Positions 15,001 through 28,343 of a DNA stretch of 64,000 nt are shown here, one piece after another. A model generated the notes under the pieces. The model was given only the letters and a program-made list of their open reading frames with translations, did no database searches and was not told where the DNA came from. Every line of letters starts with the position of its first letter. Position 1 is the stretch's first letter. Source of the stretch: Antitrichia curtipendula (Eukaryota > Streptophyta > Bryopsida > Hypnales > Leucodontaceae). A program made the translations under genes and the position numbers. The stretch covers positions 33,418,001 to 33,482,000 of the forward strand of contig OX579637.1 in NCBI GenBank assembly GCA_951230915.1. Direction: 5' to 3'.

Positions 15001-18000
15001 AACTTGGCTCTGTATTTTAGTAAATGACCAATATTCAAAGTCATGAAATTTACACGTTAAAGACGTAGTGAAAAAAACTGTAGATGTTGCAAATATCATG
15101 CAGATGACTAATCTTTGATGAAGTTTATTTCATGCGCATTTTTTTATGATTCCCGACGTGCATATAAAAAATACAAATGAACTTGGCCCTGTATTTTAGT
15201 AAATGACCAATATCCAATGTCATGAAATTTACACGTTAAAGGCGTAGTGAAAAAAAATGTAGAAGTTGCAAATATCATGCAGATGACTAATCTTTGATGA
15301 AATTTATTTCATTCGCATTTTTTATGATTCCCGACGTGCATATGAAAAATGCGAATGAACTTGGCCCTGTATTTTAGTAAATGACCAATATCCAAAGTCA
15401 TGAAATTTACATGTCAAAGGCGTAGTGAAAGAAAATGTAGAAGTTGCAAGTATCATGGAGATGAATAATCTCCATGATGAAATTTAATTCATGCGCATTT
15501 TTTATGATTTCCGACGTGCATATAAAAAATGCAAATGAACTTGGCCCTGTATTTTTATAAATGACCAATATCCAAAGTCATGAAATTTACACGTTAAAGG
15601 CGTAGTGAAAAAAAATGTAGATGTTGGAAATATCATGCTGAAGAATAATCTTTGATGAAATTTATTTCATGCGCATTTTTTATGATTCCCGACGTGCATA
15701 TGAAAAATACGAATGAACTTGGCCCTGAATTTTAGTAAATGACCAATATCCAAAGTCATGAAATTTACACGTTAAAGGCGTAGTGAAAAAAAATGTAGAT
15801 GTTGCAAATATCATGCAGATGACCAATCTTTGATGAAATTTATTTCATGCGCATTTTTTATGATTCCCGACGTGCATATAAAAAATGCGAATGAACTTGG
15901 CCCTGTATTTTAGTAAATGACCAATATCCAAAGTCATGAAATTTACAAGTTAAAGGCGTAGTGAAAAAAAATGTAGATGTTGCAAATATCATGCAGATGA
16001 CTAATCTTTGATGAAATTTATTTCATGCGCATATTTTATGATTCCCGACGTGCATATGAAAAATGCGAATGAACTTGGCTCTGTATTTTAGTAAATGACC
16101 AATATTCAAAGTCATGAAATTTACACGTTAAAGACGTAGTGAAAAAAACTGTAGATGTTGCAAATATCGTGCAGATGACTAATCTTTGATGAAATTTATT
16201 TCATGCGCATTTTTTCTGATTCCCGACGTGCATATTGAAAATGCGAATGAACTTGGCCCCGTATTTTAGTAAATGACCAATATCCAAAGTCATGAAATTT
16301 ACACGTTAAAGGCGTAGTGAAGAAAAGTGTAGAAGTTGCAAATATCATGCAGATGACTAATCTTTGATGAAATTTGTTTCATGCACTTTTCTTATGATTC
16401 CCGATGTGCATATGAAAAATGCGAATGAACTTGGCCCTGTATTTTAGTAAATGACCAATATCCAAAGTCATGAAATTTACACGTTAAAGGCGTAGTGAAA
16501 AAAAATGTAGAAGCTGCAAATATCATGCAGATGACTAATCTTTGATGAAATTTATTTCATGCACTTTTTTTATGATTCCCGACGTGCATATAGAAAATAC
16601 AAATGAACTTGGCCCTGTATTTTAGTAAATGACCATTATGCAAAGTCATGAAAATTACACGTTAAAGGCGTAGTGAAAAAAAATGTAGAAGTTGCAAATA
16701 TCATGCAGATGAGTAATCTTTGATGAATTTTATTTCATGCGCAGTTTTTTATGATTCCCGACGTGCATATAAAAAATACAAATGAACTTGGCCCTGTATT
16801 TTAGTAAATGACCAATATCCAAAGTCATGAAATTTACACGTTAAAGGCGTAGTGAAAAAAAATGTAGAAGTTGCAAATATCATGCAGATGACTAATCTTT
16901 GATGAAATTTATTTCATGGACTTTTTTTATGATTCCCGACGTGCATATGAAAAATGCGAATGAACTTGGCCCTGTATTTTAGTAAATGACCAATATCCAA
17001 AGTCATGAAATTTACACGTTAAAGGCGTAGTGAAAGAAAATGTAGAAGTTGCAAATATCATGCAGATGACTAATCTTTGATGAAATTTATTTCATGCACT
17101 TTTTTTATGATTCCCGACGTGCATATAGAAAATACAAATGAATTTGGCCTTGTACTTTAGTAAATGACCATTATCCAAAGTCATGAAATTTACACGTTAA
17201 AGGCGTAGTGAAAAAAAATGTAGAAGTTGCAAATATCATGCAGATGACTAATCTTTGATGAAATTTATTTCATGCGCAGTTTTTTATGATTCCCGACGTG
17301 CATATAAAAAATACAAATGAACTTGGCCCTGTATTTTAGTAAATGACCAATATCCAAAGTCATGAAATTTACACGTTAAAGGCGTAGTGAAAAAAAATGT
17401 AGAAGTTGCAAATATCATGCAGATGAATAATCTTTGATGAAATTTATTTTATGCGCATTTTTTATGATTCCCGACGTGCATATGAAAAATGCGAATGAAC
17501 TTGGCCCTGTATTTTAGTAAATGACCAATATCCAAAGTCATGAAATTTACACGTTAAGGGCGTAGTGAAAAAAAATGTAGAAGTTGCAAATATCATGGAG
17601 ATGAATAATCTTTGATGAAATTTATTTCATGCACTTTTTTTATGATTCCCGACGTGCATATAGAAAATACAAATGAACTTGGCCCTGAATTTTAGTAAAT
17701 GACCAATATCCAAAGTCATGAAATTTACACGTTAAAGGCGTAGTGAATGAAAATGTAGATGTTGCAAATATCATGCAGATGACCAATCTTTGATGAAATT
17801 TATTTCATGCGCATTTTTTATGATTCCCGACGTGCATATCAAAAATACGAATGAACTTGGCCCTGAATTTTAGTAAATGACCAATATCCAAAGTCATGAA
17901 ATTTACACGTTAAAGGCGTAGTGAAAAAAAATGTAGAAGTTGCAAATATCATGGAGATGAATAATCTCCATGATGAAATTTAATTCATGCGCATTTTTTA

Positions 18001-21000
18001 TGATTTCCGACGTGCATATAAAAAATGCAAATGAACTTGGCCCTGTATTTTTATAAATGACCAATATCCAAAGTCATGAAACTTACACGTTAAAGGCGTA
18101 GTGAAAAAAAATGTAGATGTTGCAAATATCATGCTGAAGAATAATCTTTGATGAAATTTATTTCATGCGCATTTTTTATGATTCCCGACGTGCATATGAA
18201 AAATACGAATGAACTTGGCCCTGAATTTTAGTAAATGACCAATATCCAAAGTCATGAAATTTACACGTTAAAGGCGTAGTGAAAAAAAATGTAGATGTTG
18301 CAAATATCATGCAGATGACCAATCTTTGATGAAATTTATTTCATGCGCATTTTTTATGATTCCCGACGTGCATATAAAAAATGCGAATGAACTTGGCCCT
18401 GTATTTTAGTAAATGACCAATATCCAAAGTCATGAAATTTACAAGTTAAAGGCGTAGTGAAAAAAAATGTAGATGTTGCAAATATCATGCAGATGACTAA
18501 TCTTTGATGAAATTTATTTCATGCGCATATTTTATGATTCCCGACGTGCATATGAAAAATGCGAATGAACTTGGCTCTGTATTTTAGTAAATGACCAATA
18601 TTCAAAGTCATGAAATTTACACGTTAAAGACGTAGTGAAAAAAACTGTAGATGTTGCAAATATCATGCAGATGACTAATCTTTGATGAAATTTATTTCAT
18701 GCGCATTTTTTCTGATTCCCGACGTGCATATTGAAAATGCGAATGAACTTGGCCCTGTATTTTAGTAAATGACCAATATCCAAAGTCATGAAATTTACAC
18801 GTTAAAGGCGTAGTGAAGAAAAGTGTAGAAGTTGCAAATATCATGCAGATGACTAATCTTTGATGAAATTTATTTCATGCACTTTTCTTATGATTCCCGA
18901 TGTGCCTATGAAAAATGCGAATGAACTTGGCCCTGTATTTTAGTAAATGACCAATATCCAAAGTCATGAAATTTACAAGTTAAAGGCGTAGTGAAAAAAA
19001 ATGTAGAAGTTGCAAATATCATGCAGATGACTAATCTTTGATGAAATTTATTTCATGCACTTTTTTTATGATTCCCGACGTGCATATAGAAAATACAAAT
19101 GAACGTGGCCCTGTATTTTAGTAAATGACTATTATGCAAAGTCATGAAATTTACACGTTAAAGGCGTAGTGAAAAAAAATGTAGAAGTTGCAAATATCAT
19201 GCAGATGAGTAATCTTTGATGAATTTTATTTCATGCGCAGTTTTTTATGATTCCCGACGTGCATATAAAAAATACAAATGAACTTGGCCCTGTATTTTAG
19301 TAAATGACCAATATCCAAAGTCATGAAATTTACACGTTAAAGGCGTAGTGAAAAAAAATGTAGAAGTTGCAAATATCATGCAGATGACTAATCTTTGATG
19401 AAATTTATTTCATTCGCATTTTTTATGATTCCCGACGTGCATATGAAAAATGCGAATGAACTTGGCCCTGTATTTTAGTAAATGACCAATATCCAAAGTC
19501 ATGAAATTTACACGTTAAAGGCGTAGTGAAAGAAAATGTAGAAGTTGCAAATATCATGCAGATGACTAATCTTTGATGAAATTTATTTCATGGACTTTTT
19601 TTATGATTCCCGACGTGCATATAGAAAATACAAATGAATTTGGCCTTGTATTTTAGTAAATGACCATTATCCAAAGTCATGAAATTTACACGTTAAAGGC
19701 GTAGTGAAAAAAAATGTAGAAGTTGCAAATATCATGCAGATGACTAATCTTTGATGAAATTTATTACATGGACTTTTTCTATGATTCCCGACGTGCATAT
19801 AGAAAATACAAATGAATTTGGCCTTGTATTTTAGTAAATGACCATTATCCAAAGTCATGAAATTTACACGTTAAAGGCGTAGTGAAAAAAAATGTAGAAG
19901 TTGCAAATATCATGCAGATGACTAATCTTTGATGAAATTTATTTCATTCGCATTTTTTATGATTCCCGACGTGCATATGAAAAATGCGAATGAACTTGGC
20001 CCTGAATTTTAGTAAATGACCAATATCCAAAGTCATGAAATTTACATGTCAAAGGCGTAGTGAAAGAAAATGTAGAAGTTGCAAATATCATGGAGATGAA
20101 TAATCTCCATGATGAAGTTTAATTCATGCGCATTTTTTATGATTTCCGACGTGCATATAAAAAATGCAAATGAACTTGGCCCTGTATTTTTATAAATGAC
20201 CAATATCCAAAGTCATGAAATTTACACGTTAAAGGCGTAGTGAAAAAAATGTAGATGTTGCAAATATCATGCTGAAGAATAATCTTTGATAAAATTTATT
20301 TCATGCGCATTTTTTATGATTCCCGACGTGCATATGAAAAATACGAATGAACTTGGCCCTGAATTTTAGTAAATGACCAATATCCAAAGTCATGAAATTT
20401 ACACGTTAAAGGCGTAGTGAAAAAAAATGTAGATGTTGCAAATATCATGCAGATGACCAATCTTTGATGAAATTTATTTCATGCGCATTTTTTATGATTC
20501 CCGACGTGCATATCAAAAATACGAATGAACTTGGCCCTGAATTTTAGTAAATGACCAATATCCAAAGTCATGAAATTTACACGTTAAAGGCGTAGTGAAA
20601 AAAAATGTAGAAGTTGCAAATATCATGGAGATGAATAATCTCCATGATGAAATTTAATTCATGCGCATTTTTTATGATTTCCGACGTGCATATAAAAAAT
20701 GCAAATGAACTTGGCCCTGTATTTTTATAAATGACCAATATCCAAAGTCATGAAATTTACACGTTAAAGGCGTAGTGAAAAAAAATGTAGATGTTGCAAA
20801 TATCATGCAGATGACCAATCTTTGATGAAATTTATTTCATGCGCATTTTTTATGATTCCCGACGTGCATATAAAAAATGCGAATGAACTTGGCCCTGTAT
20901 TTTAGTAAATGACCAATATCCAAAGTCATGAAATTTACAAGTTAAAGGCGTAGTGAAAAAAAATGTAGATGTTGCAAATATCATGCAGATGACTAATCTT

Positions 21001-24000
21001 TGATGAAATTTATTTCATGCGCATATTTTATGCTTCCCGACGTGCATATGAAAAATGCGAATGAACTTGGCTCTGTATTTTAGTAAATGACCAATATTCA
21101 AAGTCATGAAATTTACACGTTAAAGACGTAGTGAAAAAAACTGTAGATGTTGCAAATATCATGCAGATGACTAATCTTTGATGAAATTTATTTCATGCGC
21201 ATTTTTTATGATTCCCGACGTGCATATTGAAAATGCGAATGAACTTGGCCCCGTATTTTAGTAAATGACCAATATCCAAAGTCATGAAATTTACACGTTA
21301 AAGGCGTAGTGAAAAAAAATGTAGAAGTTGCAAATATCATGCAGATGACTAATCTTTGATGAAATTTGTTTCATGTACTTTTCTTATGATTCCCGATGTG
21401 CATATGAAAAATGCGAATGAACTTGGCCCTGTATTTTAGTAAATGACCAATATCCAAAGTCATGAAATTTACACGTTAAAGGCGTAGTGAAAAAAAATGT
21501 AGAAGTTGCAAATATCATGCAGATGAGTAATCTTTGATGAATTTTATTTCATGCACTTTTTTTATGATTCCCGACGTGCATATAGAAAATACAAATGAAC
21601 TTGGCCCTGTATTTTAGTAAATGACCATTATGCAAAGTCATGAAAATTACACGTTAAAGGCGTAGTGAAAAAAAATGTAGAAGTTGCAAATATCATGCAG
21701 ATGAGTAATCTTTGATGAATTTTATTTCATGCGCAGTTTTTTATGATTCCCGACGTGCATATAAAAAATACAAATGAACTTGGCCCTGTATTTTAGTAAA
21801 TGACCAATATCCAAAGTCATGAAATTTACACGTTAAAGGCGTAGTGAAAAAAAATGTAGAAGTTGCAAATATCATGCAGATGACTAATCTTTGATGAAAT
21901 TTATTTCATTCGCATTTTTTATGATTCCCGACGTGCATATGAAAAATGCGAATGAACTTGGCCCTGTATTTTAGTAAATGACCAATATCCAAAGTCATGA
22001 AATTTACACGTTAAAGGCGTAGTGAAAGAAAATGTAGAAGTTGCAAATATCATGCAGATGACTAATCTTTGATGAAATTTATTTCATGGACTTTTTTTAT
22101 GATTCCCGAGGTGCATATAGAAAATACAAATGAATTTGGCCTTGTACTTTAGTAAATGACCATTATCCAAAGTCATGAAATTTACACGTTAAAGGCGTAG
22201 TGAAAAAAAATGTAGATGTTACAAATATCATGCTGAAGAATAATCTTTGATGAAATTTGTTTCATGCGCATTTTTTATGATTCCCGACGTGCATATGAAA
22301 AATACGAATGAACTTGGCCCTGAATTTTAGTAAATGACCAATATCCAAAGTCATGAAATTTACACGTTAAAGGCGTAGTGAAAAAAAATGTAGATGTTGC
22401 AAATATCATGCAGATGACCAATCTTTGATGAAATTTATTTCATGCGCATTTTTTCTGATTCCCGACGTGCATATCAAAAATACGAATGAACTTGGCCCTG
22501 AATTTTAGTAAATGACCAATATCCAAAGTCATGAAATTTACACGTTAAAGGCGTAGTGAAAAAAAATGTAGAAGTTGCAAATATCATGGAGATGAATAAT
22601 CTCCATGATGAAATTTAATTCATTCGCATTTTTTATGATTTCCGACGTGCATATAAAAAATGCAAATGAACTTGGCCCTGTATTTTTATAAATGACCAAT
22701 ATCCAAAGTCATGAAACTTACACGTTAAAGGCGTAGTGAAAAAAAATGTAGATGTTGCAAATATCATGCTGAAGAATAATCTTTGATGAAATTTATTTCA
22801 TGCGCATTTTTTATGATTCCCGACGTGCATATGAAAAATACGAATGAACTTGGCCCTGAATTTTAGTAAATGACCAATATCCAAAGTCATGAAATTTACA
22901 CGTTAAAGGCGTAGTGAAAAAAAATGTAGATGTTGCAAATATCATGCAGATGACCAATCTTTGATGAAATTTATTTCATGCGCATTTTTTATGATTCCCG
23001 ACGTGCATATGAAAAATGCGATTGAACTTGGCTCTATATTTTAGTAAATGACCAATATTCAAAGTCATGAAATTTACACGTTAAAGACGTAGTGAAAAAA
23101 AATGTAGATGTTGCAAATATCATGCAGATGACTAATCTTTGATGAAATTTATTTCATGCGCATTTTTTCTGATTCCCGACGTGCATATTGAAAATGCGAA
23201 TGAACTTGGCCCTGTATTTTAGTAAATGACCAATATCCAAAGTCATGAAATTTACACGTTAAAGGCGTAGTGAAGAAAAGTGTAGAAGTTGCAAATATCA
23301 TGCAGATGACTAATCTTTGATGAAATTTATTTCATGCACTTTTCTTATGATTCCCGATGTGCATATGAAAAATGCGAATGAACTTGGCCCTGTATTTTAG
23401 TAAATGACCAATATCCAAAGTCATGAAATTTACACGTTAAAGGCGTAGTGAAGAAAAGTGTAGAAGTTGCAAATATCATGCAGATGACTAATCTTTGATG
23501 AAATTTGTTTCATGCACTTTTTTTATGATTCCCGACGTGCATATAGAAAATACAAATGAACGTGGCCCTGTATTTTAGTAAATGACTATTATGCAAAGTC
23601 ATGAAATTTACACGTTAAAGGCGTAGTGAAAAAAAATGTAGAAGTTGCAAATATCATGCAGATGACTAATCTTTGATGAATTTTATTTCATGCGCAGTTT
23701 TTTATGATTCCCGACGTGCATATAAAAAATACAAATGAACTTGGCCCTGTACTTTAGTAAATGACCAATATCCAAAGTCATGAAATTTACACGTTAAAGG
23801 CGTAGTGAAAAAAAATGTAGAAGTTGCAAATATCATGCAGATGACTAATCTTTGATGAAATTTATTTCATTCGCATTTTTTATGATTCCCGACGTGCATA
23901 TGAAAAATGCGAATGAACTTGGCCCTGTATTTTAGTAAATGACCAATATCCAAAGTCATGAAATTTACACGTTAAAGGCGTAGTGAAAAAAAATGTAGAA

Positions 24001-25309
24001 GTTGCAAATATCATGCAGATGACTAATCTTTGACGAATTTTATTTCATGCGCAGTTTTTTATGATTCCCGACGTGCATATAAAAAATACAAATGAACTTG
24101 GCCCTGTATTTTAGTAAATGACCAATATCCAAAGTCATGAAATTTACACGTTAAAGGCGTAGTGAAAAAAAATGTAGAAGTTGCAAATATCATGCAGATG
24201 ACTAATCTTTGATGAAATTTATTTCATTCGCATTTTTTATGATTCCCGACGTGCATATGAAAAATGCGAATGAACTTGGCCCTGTATTTTAGTAAATGAC
24301 CAATATCCAAAGTCATGAAATTTACACGTTAAAGGCGTAGTGAAAGAAAATGTAGAAGTTGCAAATATCATGCAGATGACTAATCTTTGATGAAATTTAT
24401 TTCATGGACTTTTTTTATGATTCCCGACGTGCATATAGAAAATACAAATGAATTTGGCCTTGTATTTTAGTAAATGACCATTATCCAAAGTCATGAAATT
24501 TACACGTTAAAGGCGTAGTGAAAAAAAATGTAGAAGTTGCAAATATCATGCAGATGACTAATCTTTGATGAAATTTATTTCATGCGCATTTTTTTATGAT
24601 TTCCGACGTGCATATAAAAAATACAAATGAACTTGGCCCTGTATTTTAGTAAATGACCAATATCCAAAGTCATGAAATTTACACGTTAAAGGCGTAGTGA
24701 AAAAAAATGTAGAAGTTGCAAATATCATGCAGATGAATAATCTTTGATGAAATTTATTTTATGCGCATTTTTTATGATTCCCGACGTGCATATGAAAAAT
24801 GCGAATGAACTTGGCCCTGTATTTTAGTAAATGACCAATATCCAAAGTCATGAAATTTACACGTTAAGGGCGTAGTGAAAAAAAATGTAGAAGTTGCAAA
24901 TATCATGGAGATGAATAATCTTTGATGAAATTTATTTCATGCACTTTTTTTATGATTCCCGACGTGCATATAGAAAATACAAATGAATTTGGCCTTGTAT
25001 TTTAGTAAATGACCATTATCCAAAGACATGAAATTTACATGTTAAAGGCGTAGTGAAAAAAAATGTAGAAGTTGCAAATATCATGCAGATGACTAATCTT
25101 TGATGAAATTTATTTCATGCGCATTTTTTATGATTCCCGACGTGCATATAAAAAATGCGAATGAACTTGGCCCTGTATTTTAGTAAATGACCAATATCCA
25201 AAGTCATGAAATTTACACGTTAAAGGCGTAGTGAAAAAAAATGTAGAAGTTGCAAATATCATGCAGATGACTAATCTTTGATGAAATTTATTTCATGCGC
25301 ATTTTTTAT
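1..25309. repeat. 178-bp satellite array, centromere-like
   Basis: About 142 head-to-tail monomers of 178 bp (some 177-179 through length changes in the T and A runs) fill this stretch. The landmark GCATATGAAAAAT starts at 1, 179 and 357. Each monomer holds the blocks GAACTTGGCCCTGTATTTTA, AAAGTCATGAAATTTACACG, TTAAAGGCGTAGTGAA and TTGCAAATATCATGCAGATG. Variant monomers recur in order: the GAAGAAAAGTG variant lies near 89 and 2588, 6871 and 9367, 10257 and 12752, 16320 and 18813. The GGCTCT variant lies near 10014 and 12511, and near 16077, 18571 and 21069. Both give a 14-monomer higher-order unit of about 2.5 kb. Homogeneity, unit size and higher-order structure are typical of plant centromeric or pericentromeric satellites. 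No gene is present; open frames in it are fortuitous. Centromere function is inference. Confidence 0.97.
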
Positions 25310-26690
25310 TAAATGAAATGGACCCCAACTTTTTTATGGAACCAAATTTGAAAATGTCCTGTAGTTTCGAATGTAAGTATTTAAATTATTTTTGGCAAAT
25401 TCTAAACTACATATACGATTTGTATTATACAAGATTTTCTAATTTATTTTCATTTAAAGTCCATCTTCCTTCAAATAAGATAAAATTGGAAATGACATGG
25501 CCGTTTCACTTTAGAGGCCAAATTTGAAATGGATTGCATTTGTGTACGTGAATGTTAAAAAAATTTCTATGAAATGTTGAATTACACCTAGAATGTAGAT
25601 TCCATAGGTGTTTTTAATTTATTCCCACTTGATGTGTATTTTTTGTGAATTAAAAAAATTGGGAATGAAATGGCCTATGACTTCTTCATGGCCAAAATTT
25701 CAAAATGTCATGCACTCTTATTGAATGTTTAAATTCTTTTTAGAGAAGTTGGAATTACGCTTAGGATCAACATTCTATAAGAAATTTTAATTTATTACCG
25801 TTTGAACGCCATCTTTTTTTGAATTAGAAAAAATCGTTAATGAAATGGTTTCTGGCCCTTTATGGTCCAAATTTGAAAATGTCATGCATTTTCATACGTA
25901 ATTGTTTAAATTTCATTTCATAGAAGTTGGAATTACACCTATGGTTAAGATTCCAAAAGAATTTTGAAATCATTCCCATTCGAAGTGCATCATATTTGAA
26001 ATAAAGAAAATTGAGAATGAAATTGCCTTTGGCCTCTTTATGGCCCAAATACAAAAATTTAATGCATCTTCATTTGTAAGTGTTTAAAACTTTCTTAAAG
26101 AAGTTGGAATTACAATTACAATTTAAATTCCACAAGAATTTTCAAATTATTCCCATTTAAAATCCATGTTTTTTGTATGACTTCAAAAAAATTGGGAATG
26201 AAATGGCCGCTGCACTTTAATGACTCAAATTTGAAAAGGTCATGCATTTTTATACGTGAATGTTTAAATTCCATTTTATAGAAGTTCAAAGTACACCTAT
26301 GATTTAGATTCCACAAATAATTTCAAATTATTCGCATTTGAAGTCCATCATCTTTGAGTTAAAAAAAAATTGGTAATGAAATGGCCGCTGCACTTGAATG
26401 ACTGAAATTTGAAAATGTCATGCATTTTCATACGTGAATGCTTGAGTTTCATTTTATAGAAGTTGGAATTACATTTATGATTTAGATTCCACAAGAATTT
26501 TTAAATTGTTGCCTTTTGAAATGCATTATATTTGAATTAGAAAAAAATTGGGAATGAAAAGGCCGCTGCACTTTAATGACTTAAATATGTACAAGTCTTA
26601 AATGAAAATACATACGCCTAAATTGTACCTTATACTTTAATCATTACAAATATCCAGAATCATGAAATTCTTACGTGAAAGTCTGCACTA
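25310..26690. repeat. Diverged satellite monomers at array edge
   Basis: The sequence AATGAAATGGCC or a close form recurs near 25491, 25664, 25839, 26016, 26197, 26375 and 26553, a spacing of 173-181 bp. The blocks align in order with the main satellite: a GAATGAA..GGCC head, then GTCATGCATTTT..ACGTGAA opposite GTCATGAAATTTACACGTTAA, then ATAGAAGTTGGAATT opposite TAGAAGTTGCAAAT. The last recognisable unit near 26640-26690 again has AAATATCCAGAATCATGAAA. I infer about seven or eight old monomers of the same satellite that escaped homogenisation, as at the edges of human alpha-satellite arrays. Confidence 0.85.
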
Positions 26691-27239
26691 TAAATATGTA
26701 TTTTGTTTACTGAATTGAAATATGAATGACTTGTTTTTTAGAAAGTCTATTTTTTAAAGTAGTAGCAGTTATTATCCTTTTTTTTTCAAAGATTTATTTT
26801 TAAATTATGTTATTGATTATTACCAAATCCTTTAAACCCACCATATCAATATTCAATTTGATTCAGGAGAACCTAAAAGACGTAAATGGTAGCAAAGTCA
26901 AACAATTGTAAGAAACTTTCGCTTTTGATATTGACATCTGCAAAAGAAAATTTATGCTGGTATCGCACATGGTGGAATGAAAATATGCAATAAAAGTTAA
27001 AAGAAAGTTGATACAACTTATCAAAATGTTGGCATTTTGTTCACTCTAAAACAAATTTTATAAAGCCCAAAACAACCTTGAGCATTTAGGGGTGAAGGCA
27101 ATTTGGATACTACGACATTTCATTTAAGAACCTTGGTTTTGAGTGTGAGAAGCGAGGGGTGTGATATGGAGGGCATTGTCTGGAAGATTAGAGTATTTAA
27201 GGGTGCATAGTACTGGGTATTAGGGTTTAGGATTTATAG
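26691..27239. other. AT-rich intergenic stretch, no gene seen
   Basis: This stretch joins the satellite edge to GC-richer DNA. It is AT-rich with mixed homopolymers, has no open frame of note and no repeat that I can recognise. From about 27100 the G content rises. Confidence 0.6.
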
Positions 27240-27325
27240 GGGTCCGGGTATAGAATTCGGGGTACTATGGGTCCGGATATAGAGTTCGGGGTACTATGTG
27301 TCTGGGTATAGAGGTCGGGTACCGG
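27240..27325. repeat. 29-bp tandem repeat, three copies
   Basis: Units begin at 27240, 27269 and 27298 and read roughly GGTCCGGGTATAGA, a variable pair, TCGGGGTACTAT. The third unit is shorter and more diverged. It is G-rich on the + strand and lies upstream of the GC-rich leader-like region. Function is unknown. Confidence 0.8.
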
Positions 27326-27360
27326 GTAAGGAAGTCGGTGTAGGGTCCGCTCTTTCGGTG

Positions 27361-27420
27361 AGGCTACGGTGATTTCGGCGAGGCTAAGGTGATTTCAGGA
27401 AGCCTACGGTGATTTCAAGG
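27361..27420. repeat. 20-bp tandem repeat, three copies
   Basis: Three adjacent 20-bp units at 27361, 27381 and 27401 follow AGGCTACGGTGATTTCGGCG with one to four changes each. A further partial TTTCGGTG lies just before. An open frame of 118 codons that starts near here has no coding character, so I treat the area as non-coding. Confidence 0.8.
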
Positions 27421-28289
27421 CCGCGCACATGCCAGAAAAAGGTGACGGGTGCCGGCGGTTTTAGGTGGTCTTCAGGAGTTGCGTGGCGGATCTGGCCCTG
27501 GCGGAATTTTGCCCCGCAAGCGCCAACGCTGAGTAAGTTTTTACGAAAATCTTATCTCATGGTGGGGACAGCAAGTTACTTTTCACCTTCAACTCGTGCA
27601 ATTCCCTCGGATGTGTCACCTCACCTTCTTCAGGTGCTACTTCGTCTTCCTCACCTTGTCTGCTCGCGCGCCAGGCCATTATTTTTTGGTTTCCAAAAGT
27701 TTGCCGTACTATTTTTGGGTTTGGGAGATTGCTTGTGGTTAGGGTTCCGATTTAGGGTGCATTAGTATTGGTGTTAGGCTTTGAGAGAGAGTTAGGGTTT
27801 ATTCTTCATGAACAACTGATCATGCCTAGTATCCTGTGCTTCGTTCAAGGTTCAACAAAATGATGTGGGGATGGATGCTAGGAAAATGATTGTTTACTTC
27901 CTTCAAGCAAAATTTAAAATTCAATGATTCTTTATGCTACTTATCAGCACGATAGAATTTGCCTTATTTTGATTTAATGAATCTGAAGAAGTTATAGTAA
28001 ATATAGAATCAAATTTAGTGCTTCACTAAAGTCCTTTTATTTTTAAAATAGCTACGAAATTAGTTTCGACTTCTACGAATGTTGACATATTGGTTACTAA
28101 AATGTTCCGTAGATTTAAAATTCAACCATGTGGTATGTGGAAAGGCTTCACATTTATTTTATCAATTTTGTGATTGTACAATTGTTATCAATATGGTACA
28201 TTCAACAAATACTCTTCTAAATTGAAATTCGTGAGAGGAAATTTGAAAGATTTGTGGGAGAATTTTCAAAAAACAAAGCTGTAGAATGA
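27421..28289. other. Intergenic, no supported gene
   Basis: GC-mixed sequence runs to about 27800, with promoter-like TTAGGGTT words near 27740-27800, and is followed by AT-rich sequence. No frame shows coding bias or recognisable motifs. I see no transposon termini. Confidence 0.5.
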
Positions 28290-28343
28290 GCTTCCAGAAT
28301 CAACTTCCAAATTTCAGCTTCCAGAATCAGCTTCCAAATTTCA
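28290..28343. repeat. 27-bp direct tandem duplication
   Basis: Two 27-bp units, 28290-28316 and 28317-28343, begin GCTTCCAGAATCA and differ at one base. The duplication lies just before the GC-rich stretch that precedes the large gene. Confidence 0.85.

Noticed and set aside
19667..19858. Open frame of 63 codons inside the satellite
   Set aside because: Arises from one monomer variant without stops and has no coding character.
1..25309. Match to Arabidopsis CEN178 because of the identical 178-bp unit length
   Set aside because: The sequences share no blocks that I can see; unit length near 178 is common because of nucleosome size.
1..25309. CRISPR array
   Set aside because: The repeats are contiguous without unique spacers and the context is eukaryotic.
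25318..26316. Three 64-69 codon frames in the array edge
   Set aside because: They follow the repeat period and are explained by diverged satellite monomers.
27409..27765. 118-codon frame as a gene
   Set aside because: Starts inside a tandem repeat, has odd composition and no motif or splice context.
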